Below, one piece after another: positions 18,601 through 26,913 of a DNA stretch of 37,411 nucleotides; the first letter of the stretch is position 1; each line of letters opens with the position of its first letter. Position numbers and translations under genes: made by a program. Origin of the DNA: an uncultured Verrucomicrobiota bacterium (GTDB taxonomy: Bacteria; Verrucomicrobiota; Kiritimatiellia; RFP12; UBA3636); NCBI GenBank assembly GCA_949285835.1, contig CASEAR010000025.1, positions 1 through 37,411 of the forward strand. The letters are read 5' to 3'. The notes beneath the pieces are model-generated. The model saw only the letters and a program-made list of their open reading frames with translations, did not search any database and was not told the origin of the DNA.

Positions 18601-19978
18601 CCGAAAAACTCCATGGTCCAGGGGCCGCCGCGAAAGCAGCACCGGTCACCTTGAGTTCGCCGTTGGCTTCCGACTCCGGTCTGCTTAAACGAAGCGCATG
18701 TTTGCCTTCGAACGGAGACTCTGCGGTGATCTCGGCAGCCTTCTGGTATCCGGAGACAGACCAGTCCCCGGGAATAGTATTCTTGTCTTCAAAGTTTTCC
18801 TTCCAAGGTTCCCCAGCGACAGAAGCGCTGACTTCCACGTCGGCGCATATGTCGGTCATGAACATTTCAGGTTTCTTATCGTCGGAGGATCCGGCATTGA
18901 CAATAATGGACACGTATTTTGCAGCGCCATGCCATATGCCGTCATTGGATCCTCCCCAATGCTCTCCGCCGACTACGTCTCGCACATCAATGACAACGTC
19001 ATGCCACTTGTTGTCCGGGACGAGTCTTATGCCGCGTCCCTGATGGCACTGTCCAGTGCCGTCTCCAAGCCGCACGTTGAAGCTTTTCATGTTCGGTGTA
19101 CGAACTTTCATCCTTATCGATTTTATGTTCAGTCCGTTCAGATTGTGTTCGGTGGCTATATATGCTCCTCCACCGGAAAAATCTCCGCGTACGTGTATAG
19201 CATTGTTGTTTGAAGAATCAATATTCTTTACAAGTTCCACGCCTCCCTTGGCTCCGGGGAACTCCCGTCCGTCGTTATATCCCCAGTCCAGTTCTCCTTC
19301 CTTCAGAAAGTCATCAAGGCGTTCCTCGCGGGTGAGTACTGTTTTGGGCGCCGCGGTTATGATTTTTGCGCCGGATATCCACAGAGATCCTTTCCCGTTT
19401 TCATCCGTTACATTTCTCGCCGCGAGGATATAAAGGCCTTTGCCGGGATTGTGCCATTTGCCGTCGCTCGCGCCTCCCCATCCCTCATACCTTTGGACGA
19501 TTTCCACGGAGGAGCTTCTTCCTGCATTGGCGAAATATTTTTCAATGGGGAAAATTATCCTCTGCCAGCGTCCGTGTTCTGCAATTTTGAGATTAAACTG
19601 GTGGCACTGTCCGGAGCCGTCCACAACGCGTATTGTGATCTGTGATGTTCCGGCCCGTGTTTTGAGCCAGAAAGAAAGCGTTTCCAAGTCGGCGGACGGC
19701 AAATCACAGCCGGCCTGCACATAGTTGCCGCCGCCTGAAAAATCTGCATCCAGCCTGAGTGCGGGCCGGTACTGCGCCTCAACGTCGTTATCAATGGAAA
19801 TTCTGCCCTTCGCGCCCGGGAATTCCTGTCCATTATCGAACCGCCATCCCTGAGTCGGATTCTTATCGTCTATTAGAGAGAGTTCCTCTGCTGTTGTACG
19901 GATGGATCCGAAAACAGCCGCGACTGCCGTGACGGCGGAAAGAAGACGTACGATCTGCCTGATTATTGGTATCTTCAT
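15635..19978 (-). CDS. Large secreted multidomain glycoside hydrolase (clan GH-A-like) with duplicated binding modules and CBM9-like C-terminus
   Basis: 1447 residues. A signal peptide (about 1-30) precedes two tandem related modules at about 33-205 and 225-380, which share D-x-G-Q/R-EFPGAKG, DFSGGG, DG(S/T)GQCHQ and W-GG-(A/S)-(S)(N)DG-x-WH patterns. A third beta-sandwich module (about 392-545) and an Ig-like region (about 550-660) follow. Residues about 675-930 form a TIM-barrel hydrolase with acid/base Glu in LIMGNEPRE (E765) and nucleophile-like Glu in WCTELGLNS (E854), as in GH39/GH5-type retaining enzymes. Residues about 1240-1447 match the CBM9/DOMON-like family (VIDGKLSEDVW, WDDKFLYLAVNV, NQDGLQFLFDP). 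AAGGAGAC lies about nine bases before the ATG. The substrate is unknown; the family assignment of the catalytic domain is inference from motifs. Confidence 0.8.
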   Translation of the reverse strand: MKIPIIRQIVRLLSAVTAVAAVFGSIRTTAEELSLIDDKNPTQGWRFDNGQEFPGAKGRISIDNDVEAQYRPALRLDADFSGGGNYVQAGCDLPSADLETLSFWLKTRAGTSQITIRVVDGSGQCHQFNLKIAEHGRWQRIIFPIEKYFANAGRSSSVEIVQRYEGWGGASDGKWHNPGKGLYILAARNVTDENGKGSLWISGAKIITAAPKTVLTREERLDDFLKEGELDWGYNDGREFPGAKGGVELVKNIDSSNNNAIHVRGDFSGGGAYIATEHNLNGLNIKSIRMKVRTPNMKSFNVRLGDGTGQCHQGRGIRLVPDNKWHDVVIDVRDVVGGEHWGGSNDGIWHGAAKYVSIIVNAGSSDDKKPEMFMTDICADVEVSASVAGEPWKENFEDKNTIPGDWSVSGYQKAAEITAESPFEGKHALRLSRPESEANGELKVTGAAFAAAPGPWSFSGATRSKLYSPDNSFAVRINVEALNSLDAIIDTKTIVDQTGNEKWRPFAKEVELPKNTVKARFTVTFHKTNGYCDIDNLSAVPLEIKGKEKIINRIEISGAAIGNLFFPEDEVKFIFRVMSSRPIPKQNREIKLTVTDYWGAEQSEPTTVELQRSGSVNGAFAYSAGASFPRDMFDIGKYYELHACITPEGYENAFEYSGFARLPTAESRKYDPEDIPFTIRNWDGRLQDYFKLASRIGHRTIGLWGNSGIDEVLAQGDVWYSSSAAGEVERNGFKNITEEQLAKNTADFIRSYGDKKMACLIMGNEPRETPELIPEKVRAYKIVYEAAKSVNPNIPVIATSVGANRDFFDAGFHKYCDVFDFHVYETYENVRQAIRKYKTMMKEYGVDKPIWCTELGLNSQGQTRLAVAQEVVKKITAFFAEGGANVSWFTIMYPDSDGKARGTSGNTHNTFDCQYNKYNPRLDAIMYYNMINGITIKKFVSERQYPDGVQSYLFRDDTGDCFQIMWKEGGRIDRSVPITNAGGDVKLIRIDGSSTMLSSRRRAVTLGLSEEPILLRYKQKSPAPLAEKLSEPEFSVTSSALSILKGGTRDIIITGDEIKAENMKAEVPARWTAKFVQNDKNSVKCIISAPEETDARSGRIMIRNSASTGEIILQMPIMSPVTVKIIAGVRNQQGEPTVRVTMQNNGQERASIDWTVELTDSFPMEGGSFTLNNPQIPDAYLKGDVEGRTEIDGGQIHEAAVSIADAAEQTIFRLRVTVTDSTGRKIVKDRLVAGFATAVRTEKPVVIDGKLSEDVWSKTTTQNFNLAEQNFRFSNTDVWKGLNDLSGTWRAAWDDKFLYLAVNVVDDIHSVKFSDGAVWNQDGLQFLFDPARTEDEKSGKYDYSLSNGTKGPQAWCHLTAHSSVTEGEAPFEIATSGKNPDLSGEMVYEVAIPWTSLAPFVPSAGSNLGMTIIINEDDGAGRVGFMGWFSGAHSKQLDLVGDLILAE

Positions 19979-20025
19979 TTGTATATTGTCTCCTTACGGT
20001 GATTTTTTAAAACATAAATCATTTA

Positions 20026-22332
20026 TCAGCGTAAAATTACGATTGAAACGGTCTCCCTGTACCGCAGCGAAATCTTACCACCTTCTCTTTCCAGAAACCA
20101 TTTTTTCTCCTGACCTGACGCCGTCTCAAGCAGGATACCATCTGCTGTCAGATGGCCAGCGGCAGTAAGTATTTCGAAGACACGGCTTCCGACGGATCCA
20201 TCGGCCTCTGCCAGTATTATGACGTCCGGAGCAAGAACAGCATCTCCGGACACCGATATCGGGTGGAAAGCGTTTTGATTTTCTTCTGTGAGTTGAACTT
20301 CTATGCGGTTGTTAGCAGCAATATTCAATGTTTTGGCTCTTATTTCTCCGCCGCGAAGCCTTATTGAATTACCGCAAGACGTTTCGCTTCCGACGTTAAG
20401 CGTGCCGGAGATGTTTATGAGTCCGTTTTCCGATGATGAAATGGAATTATACCGTCCGCCGGACAATCCGACATTTACATTGTTCAGGCTGGCCGCGGCC
20501 TCCCCGTAGATGTCTATCCGGTTACCGACAGACCCAGTGCCGATGTTTGCGCTTCCGCTTATACTAATTGTCCCGGATGCAGATTCCACAACATTTGAAT
20601 TTCCGCCGGCGTATGTTCCATAGCACCCTGCCTGCAGGTCTTTGACACGGAGTTCAACCGCGGCATTTTCTGAGACGGAGAAAACATTGCAGTCTGCATT
20701 TGTATGCATTCCTATGACGAACCGCGGTCCCGGCTTCGCCTGTGCTGCGCAGGCTCCGCTGTCAATAAGAAGCGAATTGTACGACCGCTGTTCTTCGCAG
20801 GAAGAGCCGGTGGAGGACGTGGACCCGAGGAAAAAAGAGTGAGGTCCGACTTCCCATGTTGAACCCGCGGCTATTTTTATGCTGTTCGACACGGCTCCCT
20901 CTGCACTGGCGATGTATATAGCCTCAGTTGTCTTGATGAGAGAATTTGTAATAAAAAGGGAGTTGTCAGATGCACCTGTACCCACGCCAGCTTTCAATGC
21001 TTTCGCGTATATCGAAGAGTCTTTCACAATAACCCTGTTGTGTGATGCATTGCCATTCGTGCCCGCACCCAGGCAAGCGTTCCCGCCGACGTTTGTGACT
21101 ACTGAACCATCTTCGACTATAACTGTGTTGTTTGTGTATCCGTTTCCATGACCGCTTGTCAAAACGCCGCACCCGCAGTCCCAGAATGATGAGGAAATTC
21201 TTATCCCGGAGTTGTACCCCTGTGCAATTGTGTTCCCGCGGCATATCACATATGCCCCGGTATCCGCATATGCCCAGTTGGACTCTCCCAGAACCGTAAG
21301 ACTCATATTTGATACCACGGCATGATCATATATGCGCATGACATTGTACGCGCTTCCGTTCGCCCCCACGGAAATCGTGCCTTGTCCCATGTCGAGCACA
21401 GTGCCCGTCCCCGATACTTCAAGTGAATTTGAGGAAGAACCGTCATAATCGCCCACGTAGGACTGCTGGGAATCACACACCAGTTTTGCCCCATCCCGAA
21501 CGATGAGCCCGTTTCTGGATGCCCCGCTTCCGAAGCCGATAAAGAAACGCTGTATTCCAAGCGCCAGAGTGTTTTGTCCCGATACAACAAACTTGCCGTC
21601 GGCACCATTCATATTCAGAACACGCCCGCCGAAATCAACCAGCGATCCCGAGGCTGCCATAAATGAGTTTGTACAGGATTTTCCCCATGTTGCGTATTTG
21701 CCCGTGCTTTCAGGTGTAAAAACAACCGATGCACCATTTGTCGCCGCGAAAAAAGCACCATGCCCGGAGAATATTTCCCAATCCGGAATCCATCCTATTG
21801 AAGCCGTCGCGCCATTCAGAATAACGCCGCCTGATTTTACGCGTACATCTCCGGAAACAACGCCGCCTCCGTCAAGGAACAGGGAGCCTTCGCCCGTTTT
21901 GAAAATCTTAAAGTCCGGGCCGTTTATTGCGGAGGTGACATGGACGTCCCCGCCGTCAACTTCCCACGTGATGTCGGCGGCAAGTATTATATCTGTTCCG
22001 ATGGTCTGTTCCGAATCTGAAAGATTTTTCACCCCATAATACAATTCGATCGGATTCCCGGACAGACTCACAGATCCGGAATTGTTCGTGAATATCAAAG
22101 ATGAAAGCATAAAATTCCCGCTGAAATCGTTGATGCTCGGCCCTGCGCTGGATCTGCCGAATATTATTTCAGCGCTGTTCGTTGAAACAGGCGGAGAATC
22201 CGCCCAGTTCAGGGGAGTGCTCCAGAATTCATTTTCTCCCATTCCGGACCAGACGGACGCGTCCGCTGACGAAAAAAACGTCAGAAATAATGAAGATACA
22301 GCAAGACTCAAGCGCAATTTATCTGACCACAT
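20026..22332 (-). CDS. Secreted beta-helix repeat protein (autotransporter-passenger-like)
   Basis: 768 residues. A clear signal peptide (cleavage near ADA-S, about residue 26) is followed by an aromatic-containing N-terminal region SVWSGMGENEFWSTPLNW, and then about 600 residues rich in Gly, Ser, Asn and Val with short repeated strands and an N-x-(V/I/L) ladder (for example NSLEVSGTGTVLDMG, NTVIVEDGSVV, NRVIVKDSSIYA, NSLFITNSLIKT). This pattern indicates a right-handed parallel beta-helix like autotransporter-associated repeats. No C-terminal beta-barrel, LPXTG or PEP-CTERM motif is present; the end is WFLEREGGKISLRYRETV. It lies 47 bases upstream of the large glycosidase gene, so the two are probably co-transcribed. 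A role as a surface adhesin or polysaccharide-binding scaffold is inference. Confidence 0.7.
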   Translation of the reverse strand: MWSDKLRLSLAVSSLFLTFFSSADASVWSGMGENEFWSTPLNWADSPPVSTNSAEIIFGRSSAGPSINDFSGNFMLSSLIFTNNSGSVSLSGNPIELYYGVKNLSDSEQTIGTDIILAADITWEVDGGDVHVTSAINGPDFKIFKTGEGSLFLDGGGVVSGDVRVKSGGVILNGATASIGWIPDWEIFSGHGAFFAATNGASVVFTPESTGKYATWGKSCTNSFMAASGSLVDFGGRVLNMNGADGKFVVSGQNTLALGIQRFFIGFGSGASRNGLIVRDGAKLVCDSQQSYVGDYDGSSSNSLEVSGTGTVLDMGQGTISVGANGSAYNVMRIYDHAVVSNMSLTVLGESNWAYADTGAYVICRGNTIAQGYNSGIRISSSFWDCGCGVLTSGHGNGYTNNTVIVEDGSVVTNVGGNACLGAGTNGNASHNRVIVKDSSIYAKALKAGVGTGASDNSLFITNSLIKTTEAIYIASAEGAVSNSIKIAAGSTWEVGPHSFFLGSTSSTGSSCEEQRSYNSLLIDSGACAAQAKPGPRFVIGMHTNADCNVFSVSENAAVELRVKDLQAGCYGTYAGGNSNVVESASGTISISGSANIGTGSVGNRIDIYGEAAASLNNVNVGLSGGRYNSISSSENGLINISGTLNVGSETSCGNSIRLRGGEIRAKTLNIAANNRIEVQLTEENQNAFHPISVSGDAVLAPDVIILAEADGSVGSRVFEILTAAGHLTADGILLETASGQEKKWFLEREGGKISLRYRETVSIVILR

Positions 22333-23155
22333 TGATTTTTCCTTGATGTTCCTCTCCAGAATGCCTTCTCAATTCTTTTGCCAGTCTACATCATGGACTT
22401 GGAAAATACAAGCGTATAAATGTTAAAAAACTAAAATGATTTACCAGCGGTGTAAATATGTTGTCAATATTGCCAAAAATGGCTAGTTTTTGTTGTATCT
22501 GTCGCAGCTTAAATTTCTGATCTCCGCGTCAGAAAGAGGCATGAAAAGGAAACCTTGAGGGGTGCGGTCATATTGCATGCCTTCCTTTTCGACATTTCCA
22601 GACTTTTCGTTTAACTCCATCGGAGATTAGCGCAAAATGGTCCGCGTGATTCATCGGTTATGTCCAAAGCGATATGAGGCGTCCGGAGCCTCTTCAAGAA
22701 AAGGCATTTAATCCCGGAACGTTTGCCAATGCACTAGCGGTGGCCGACTCTGATCTTCGCCAGAAAGCTCAAGAGGTGCGGTATATTGTGAATCAGAATA
22801 ATACATTCAATTTCATACGTACCTGCATTGACGTCAGGCCATGATGGGAGTATATCCGGTTGCCATAGTGACGTACAGGAAATTCATGACGCATGCGTGC
22901 TGCAGAATGGCGGGATATGCGGCCCGATAATATATTTAGCATCACGGCTTGCACTAATGGTAACGCGGCGCAATGTGTGCCGCAGAAGCGCTGAAGAATA
23001 TGCGGCAGCGCTTCGATTCAATCCGCCGTACACATGTGTGCTGTTTCGATTCAACGACCATCTTTTGCGGAACCATGATTCACCTTCCGCAATGAAAATG
23101 CGCGATTACTCCCCCAAGTCGGAACTACCTTAAGGTATGATGCAGCTTTTTCTCT
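22333..23155. other. Gene-poor region with possible decayed frames
   Basis: About 820 bases. On the minus strand TTGACA (22462-22467 region) and an imperfect palindrome TTTACACCGCTGGTAAA (22439-22455) may belong to the beta-helix gene's control region. On the plus strand, a frame at 22674-22844 (56 residues, starting MRRPEPLQEKAFNPGTFAN) and a frame at 22828-23133 (containing AEEYAAALRFNPPYTC) look coding-like but have no ribosome binding site and no recognised family. They may be remnants of one broken gene. Confidence 0.35.
22439..22467 (-). promoter_or_regulatory. Possible promoter/operator of the beta-helix gene
   Basis: On the minus strand TTGACA is followed after 18 bases by TAAATC, a poor -10. 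Inside the spacer lies the imperfect palindrome TTTAC-N7-GTAAA, resembling a LacI-type operator. Weak evidence; no dedicated regulator gene is next to it. Confidence 0.25.
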
Positions 23156-24598
23156 TTAGTCTCGGAAAAAGCGTTCTTTCAGAAATCTCAGAGACGAATT
23201 GAGTATCACATCCCGTTCCTTGGGCATATACGCTCTGAATCTGTATATCGGGTGTCCCTTATCCTTAAAGAGAATCAACTCGCATGAGCCTTCGCTTTCA
23301 TCAACTTTATTTTTGAATTTGACCGCTGTGGAAACAGGTATAAGCGGATCGTTTGTTCCAAGGAAAAAGATGCAGGGAATTGAACCGGATTTTGTACCGA
23401 TATTGTGCAGCGGAGATATTCGCTGGTATTTCTCTCGAAGGTATTCCGGGCAAAAGCCTTCCGGACTGTTGTCCACAACCGGATAATTCAGCACAAGAGC
23501 GTTGGGTTTTGCAGAGATCGAAGCATCATCATTGGGCGAATCCGGTCCACTGACAAACGCGCATTCCGCCGCTATCTGTCCGCCGGCAGAAGATCCCGCC
23601 GCCGCAATTTTGTCCGGATCTACGCCGAGTTCTGCAGCATGAGCCCTTATCCATCGAATTGCAGAGCGTCCGTCTTCATCGCTTTCGAAAACTGTGGCGC
23701 CGTCCGAAGCCTGCGTCCTGTATTCCGCAGAGAACGCCACAAAACCTTCCTTTGCGAAGCGTCTGCATTCATGATAGAACTGCAGGGCGGTTCCTTTTAC
23801 CCATCCTCCGCCGAAGAAAAAGACAACGGCGGGTTTGTTTTTCAGATCATGATCATCCGGAGCAAACACATGCAGGAACAAATCTCTGGTCGGGGTTTGT
23901 TTGTATTTCAGTATGTTCGCTCTAAATGGTGCGTAGGCCTTCGGGGCCACGCGGGCTATTGCGTCTGCCCAGCAGGCTGCGATTTTCTTTGCGCCGTCCG
24001 GAGTGGGGTGGACCATGTCCTGACATGCGTCAGTCTGCCAATTGAACACCGATGCGATGTCCACCGGGATAACGCGTGAAGTACCGGTGTCGAGCCGTGC
24101 AGTCAAACTGAGCAGATGTTTATTCAACTCTGGTATGTACTCGTATTTATTGCGTTTCCCGGAGTGAATTATTTGTGCGACAAGTACTGTTATTCTGGGA
24201 TTGGCAATACGGGCGGCGGCAATTACTCTCTCGTAGGACTCAATAATGCCGTTTATTGGATTTTCGCTTACAAAGTGGTTGTGCCCCAGGTGGAGGAGGA
24301 GAATATCTGCAGGGTTCGAATTTATCGAAGCGATAAATTTTGCGGCGACCGTTTCTGCGGGGCATCCGCTGTACGCTTCGTAAAACAGCCCGGAGGAGGA
24401 GGGAGAATTGAGCTGTTTGCTTCCTACAAAGTCGATGCACCACCCTCCGGTATAAAGGATCTTCCACAGGTGTTCGACATACGAGGTCAGAGGTTCCGTA
24501 CCTTCAGTAATGGAGTCTCCGACTGCCATGAGTTTGATTTCGCGAGTGAGAAGCTCCTGTTCAAGTTCTTGTGTAATTTCAAGTTTGTTTCCGTTCAT
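23156..24598 (-). CDS. Two-domain esterase: SGNH/GDSL hydrolase fused to alpha/beta-hydrolase
   Basis: 480 residues, no signal peptide. Residues about 20-215 form an SGNH hydrolase: block I MAVGDSITEG (Ser), LLLHLGHNHF (block III, with the Asn), and DMVHPTPDG (block V Asp and His). Residues about 230-480 form an alpha/beta-hydrolase: FFFGGGWVKG (oxyanion region), AAAGSSAGGQIAAE (nucleophile Ser in GxSxG), GTNDPLIP (acid) and DKGHPIY (His). Both catalytic sites look intact. Such domains de-esterify acylated or feruloylated polysaccharides; a fused pair could remove two decorations from one substrate. The absence of a signal peptide suggests action on imported oligosaccharides, or another export route. 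GGAG lies seven bases before the ATG. It is 15 bases downstream of the exporter ATPase, so possibly in the same operon. Confidence 0.85.
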   Translation of the reverse strand: MNGNKLEITQELEQELLTREIKLMAVGDSITEGTEPLTSYVEHLWKILYTGGWCIDFVGSKQLNSPSSSGLFYEAYSGCPAETVAAKFIASINSNPADILLLHLGHNHFVSENPINGIIESYERVIAAARIANPRITVLVAQIIHSGKRNKYEYIPELNKHLLSLTARLDTGTSRVIPVDIASVFNWQTDACQDMVHPTPDGAKKIAACWADAIARVAPKAYAPFRANILKYKQTPTRDLFLHVFAPDDHDLKNKPAVVFFFGGGWVKGTALQFYHECRRFAKEGFVAFSAEYRTQASDGATVFESDEDGRSAIRWIRAHAAELGVDPDKIAAAGSSAGGQIAAECAFVSGPDSPNDDASISAKPNALVLNYPVVDNSPEGFCPEYLREKYQRISPLHNIGTKSGSIPCIFFLGTNDPLIPVSTAVKFKNKVDESEGSCELILFKDKGHPIYRFRAYMPKERDVILNSSLRFLKERFFRD

Positions 24599-24613
24599 GA
24601 AAAAACTCCGCCG

Positions 24614-25792
24614 TTATCTGATTTCCCATTTTGTAGGAAGTCTGCATATTCCATCGAAGTGCGTTTCATCATCAAGGCATACCGGCGTGTGGTTATCAAG
24701 CCTGTGATAGTTTATTTTATGATCCCTGCTGTGCAGTGAAAAAGAAAGCATATAATTCCCGCTTGCAAGGCTTGAGGTGTCGACATACAAAGTAACGGTT
24801 CCCTGTCCCTGAATAAACGGGATGTCGGCTCCGTCGATTTCCGTATTGCTGCCGAATATTGTTCTTCCAGAGTCATCCGATATTGAGAATCCAAAAGTGG
24901 GCGTATCTATGCGGTTTGCCGCCTCCCACGAAATACGCACGGCGAGAACTCTGCCGCGGGTTGCCGTGCCGCACCCGGCGCCGTCCTCACCGAGAATTTT
25001 TATTCCCGTCAGACGCGCTTCACCGGTTCCCCATTCACGCCGGATAGACGCGGTCTTCCCGTAAAGCGAGTCTGCGCCGTATCTGGCGGCAATGCTGTCG
25101 GGATCGCCAATTCCCTTGAGCCTCCCGTGGTCAAGATAGGCGATTCTGTCGGAGATGGACTTAATCGTATGCATATCGTGTGAGATTATAAGCATAGACT
25201 TGCCTTTACGGCGGAATTCGTTCATTTTGTCCAGACATTTGCGCTGGAAGTCTGAATCACCGACAGCGAGGACTTCGTCAATGAGCAGAATGTCCGGATC
25301 GACCTGCACTGCAACGGCAAACCCCAGGCGCACATACATGCCTGAGGAATAAAAACGTACCGGCTGATCGATGAACTTCTCCAGCCCGGAGAAATCAACA
25401 ATGTTATCAAATTTTTTTAACATTGTCTCTCTCGGTATTCCCATAATCGCACCGTACAGCAACACATTTTCGCGTCCTGTAAGATCAGGATGAAAACCGG
25501 CGCCGAGTTCAAGAAGCGACGAAATTGAACCGGAACATTTGACCGTTCCGCGAGTGGGATACATCGTTCCGGCAATAATGGAGAGAAGCGTCGATTTCCC
25601 AGCGCCGTTTGCTCCGATAAGACCAAGTGTTTCGCCTCTTTTAACCGAAAACGTAACATTGTCAAGGGCTGTAAATGTATCGCCCCTGTTTTTTTTGATC
25701 AAATCTATGAGCCGTGTTTTAAGGGAGCCGGCGGACGCTGACAATCTGAATGTCTTCGTTATTCCGTTGACCTCTATCGCCGTTTCTGTCAT
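24614..25792 (-). CDS. ABC exporter ATPase for surface polysaccharide (Wzt/TagH type)
   Basis: 392 residues. An ATPase domain with Walker A GANGAGKST (about 60-68), signature YSSGMYVRLGFAVA, and Walker B DILLIDEVLAVGD, followed at about 195-225 by HDMHTIKSISDRIAYLDHGRLK. The residues after about 240 form an extra beta-rich C-terminal domain of the Wzt C-terminal type, which in O-antigen exporters recognises the modified end of the glycan. It overlaps the permease stop by four bases (ATGA) and has GGAGA six bases before its ATG. It pairs with the permease to move a polyprenyl-linked polysaccharide across the inner membrane. Which polymer is exported is not evident, but sugar transferase and GT4 genes are in the window. 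Confidence 0.92.
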   Translation of the reverse strand: MTETAIEVNGITKTFRLSASAGSLKTRLIDLIKKNRGDTFTALDNVTFSVKRGETLGLIGANGAGKSTLLSIIAGTMYPTRGTVKCSGSISSLLELGAGFHPDLTGRENVLLYGAIMGIPRETMLKKFDNIVDFSGLEKFIDQPVRFYSSGMYVRLGFAVAVQVDPDILLIDEVLAVGDSDFQRKCLDKMNEFRRKGKSMLIISHDMHTIKSISDRIAYLDHGRLKGIGDPDSIAARYGADSLYGKTASIRREWGTGEARLTGIKILGEDGAGCGTATRGRVLAVRISWEAANRIDTPTFGFSISDDSGRTIFGSNTEIDGADIPFIQGQGTVTLYVDTSSLASGNYMLSFSLHSRDHKINYHRLDNHTPVCLDDETHFDGICRLPTKWEIR

Positions 25793-26604
25793 AGAATGTC
25801 TCCAAAATATTTATCTCCGCTTCGGACGGCAAACATGCCGAGCAGAAAGACCACGGCGCAGACTCCTGCAGATAGCAGCATCCATGACGGATTCATACCC
25901 GCCGGGAAGGCGGAGAGGCCCATTAAACCTGCTCTGTACGCAGATAGGATTCCGGTCATCGGGTTCAGGTATATTATGCCTTGAGGAAGAAAGTTTATGC
26001 CGGACAAAACGCCGGTCTGCAATTCCGTGCCGTAGAAAACCGGGGAAAGAAAGAACCATGCCATCGAACCCAGTCCTACTATGTGCTGGGTGTCACGGAA
26101 AAAAACGTTTGAAACCGAACACAAGCACGACAGCCCAATGCCCAAAACCAGATGCATCGCAGCGGCGGCAAATATCCACAGTGTGTTCGCCGAAATGCTT
26201 AACGTGCCGGTAAACGCCAGATAGATTACAAGTATAATGAATGTCAGCAGAAAATTTACTGCGTCGGCGAGTGCTGTGGAAACAGGAAGGATTATTCGCG
26301 GGAAACTGACCTTTTTTACAAGATTTGTATTTCCGACGATCGCATTTATTGAATCGTTAAGACATCCGGAGGTAAACTGCCAGACCACTATGCCTGTCAC
26401 GAGGAACTGAAGATAATCCGGCTGCCCGTTGTTGAATTTAAGAATTTTTGCGAACACCGCATATATAAGAATCATGGCAAGCGGTGTGAGAAGCGACCAG
26501 AGAAACCCCAATACGGAATTCTTGTAACGGATCTTCAGGTTGCGCTCCACAAGAATGCATACGAGCTCTCTTCTCTGAATAATCTTTTTTATTGCTTCTT
26601 GCAT
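25789..26604 (-). CDS. ABC exporter permease (Wzm type)
   Basis: 271 residues. An N-terminal amphipathic segment containing RELVCILVERNLKIRYKNSVLGFLWSLL is characteristic of polysaccharide ABC permeases (ABC2_membrane, TagG/Wzm/RfbD). About six hydrophobic helices follow (about 33-53, 65-85, 110-135, 145-165, 175-195, 240-260), with LVKKVSFPRIILPVS between them. It forms the transmembrane part of the exporter encoded with the ATPase directly downstream, overlapping it by four bases. The ribosome binding site before the ATG is weak. The upstream 310 bases separate it from era on the same strand. Confidence 0.92.
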   Translation of the reverse strand: MQEAIKKIIQRRELVCILVERNLKIRYKNSVLGFLWSLLTPLAMILIYAVFAKILKFNNGQPDYLQFLVTGIVVWQFTSGCLNDSINAIVGNTNLVKKVSFPRIILPVSTALADAVNFLLTFIILVIYLAFTGTLSISANTLWIFAAAAMHLVLGIGLSCLCSVSNVFFRDTQHIVGLGSMAWFFLSPVFYGTELQTGVLSGINFLPQGIIYLNPMTGILSAYRAGLMGLSAFPAGMNPSWMLLSAGVCAVVFLLGMFAVRSGDKYFGDIL

Positions 26605-26913
26605 ACGTTGCTCTTTCGTGCCGAAACCTGCACAGCCCGCTGTGTGCCGGCGTCAGACATACCACATACTATCATAGTTGCGCTGTCTTACATACAGTTA
26701 AAAAAACGTCCCGAAATGTGTCTGTATTACTTTCCCCGGGCAATGACCGCCCGGCACAGTCAACACACAGCGGGATAAACTGAATGCGCCGCCATGGCTT
26801 ATGATGGACGGACGCATTTGCAGCTGTTCCCGAAGCGTGCAGTTTGCGTTCGGTGCGTTCCGATGCTGCAGCGGTTAAAGGGATCCGTCTGTTTCTTCCC
26901 GAGTTGATATTCT
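26605..26913 (-). other. Intergenic region between era and the exporter permease
   Basis: About 310 bases. A six-base-pair GC hairpin (CCGGGC at 26736-26741 with GCCCGG at 26749-26754, loop of seven) is present but lacks a U-tract on either strand. It probably carries the promoter of the exporter genes, though I see no convincing -35/-10 pair. Confidence 0.4.

Noticed and set aside
26736..26754. GC hairpin between era and the exporter permease as a terminator
   Set aside because: Six base pairs and no U-tract on either strand.
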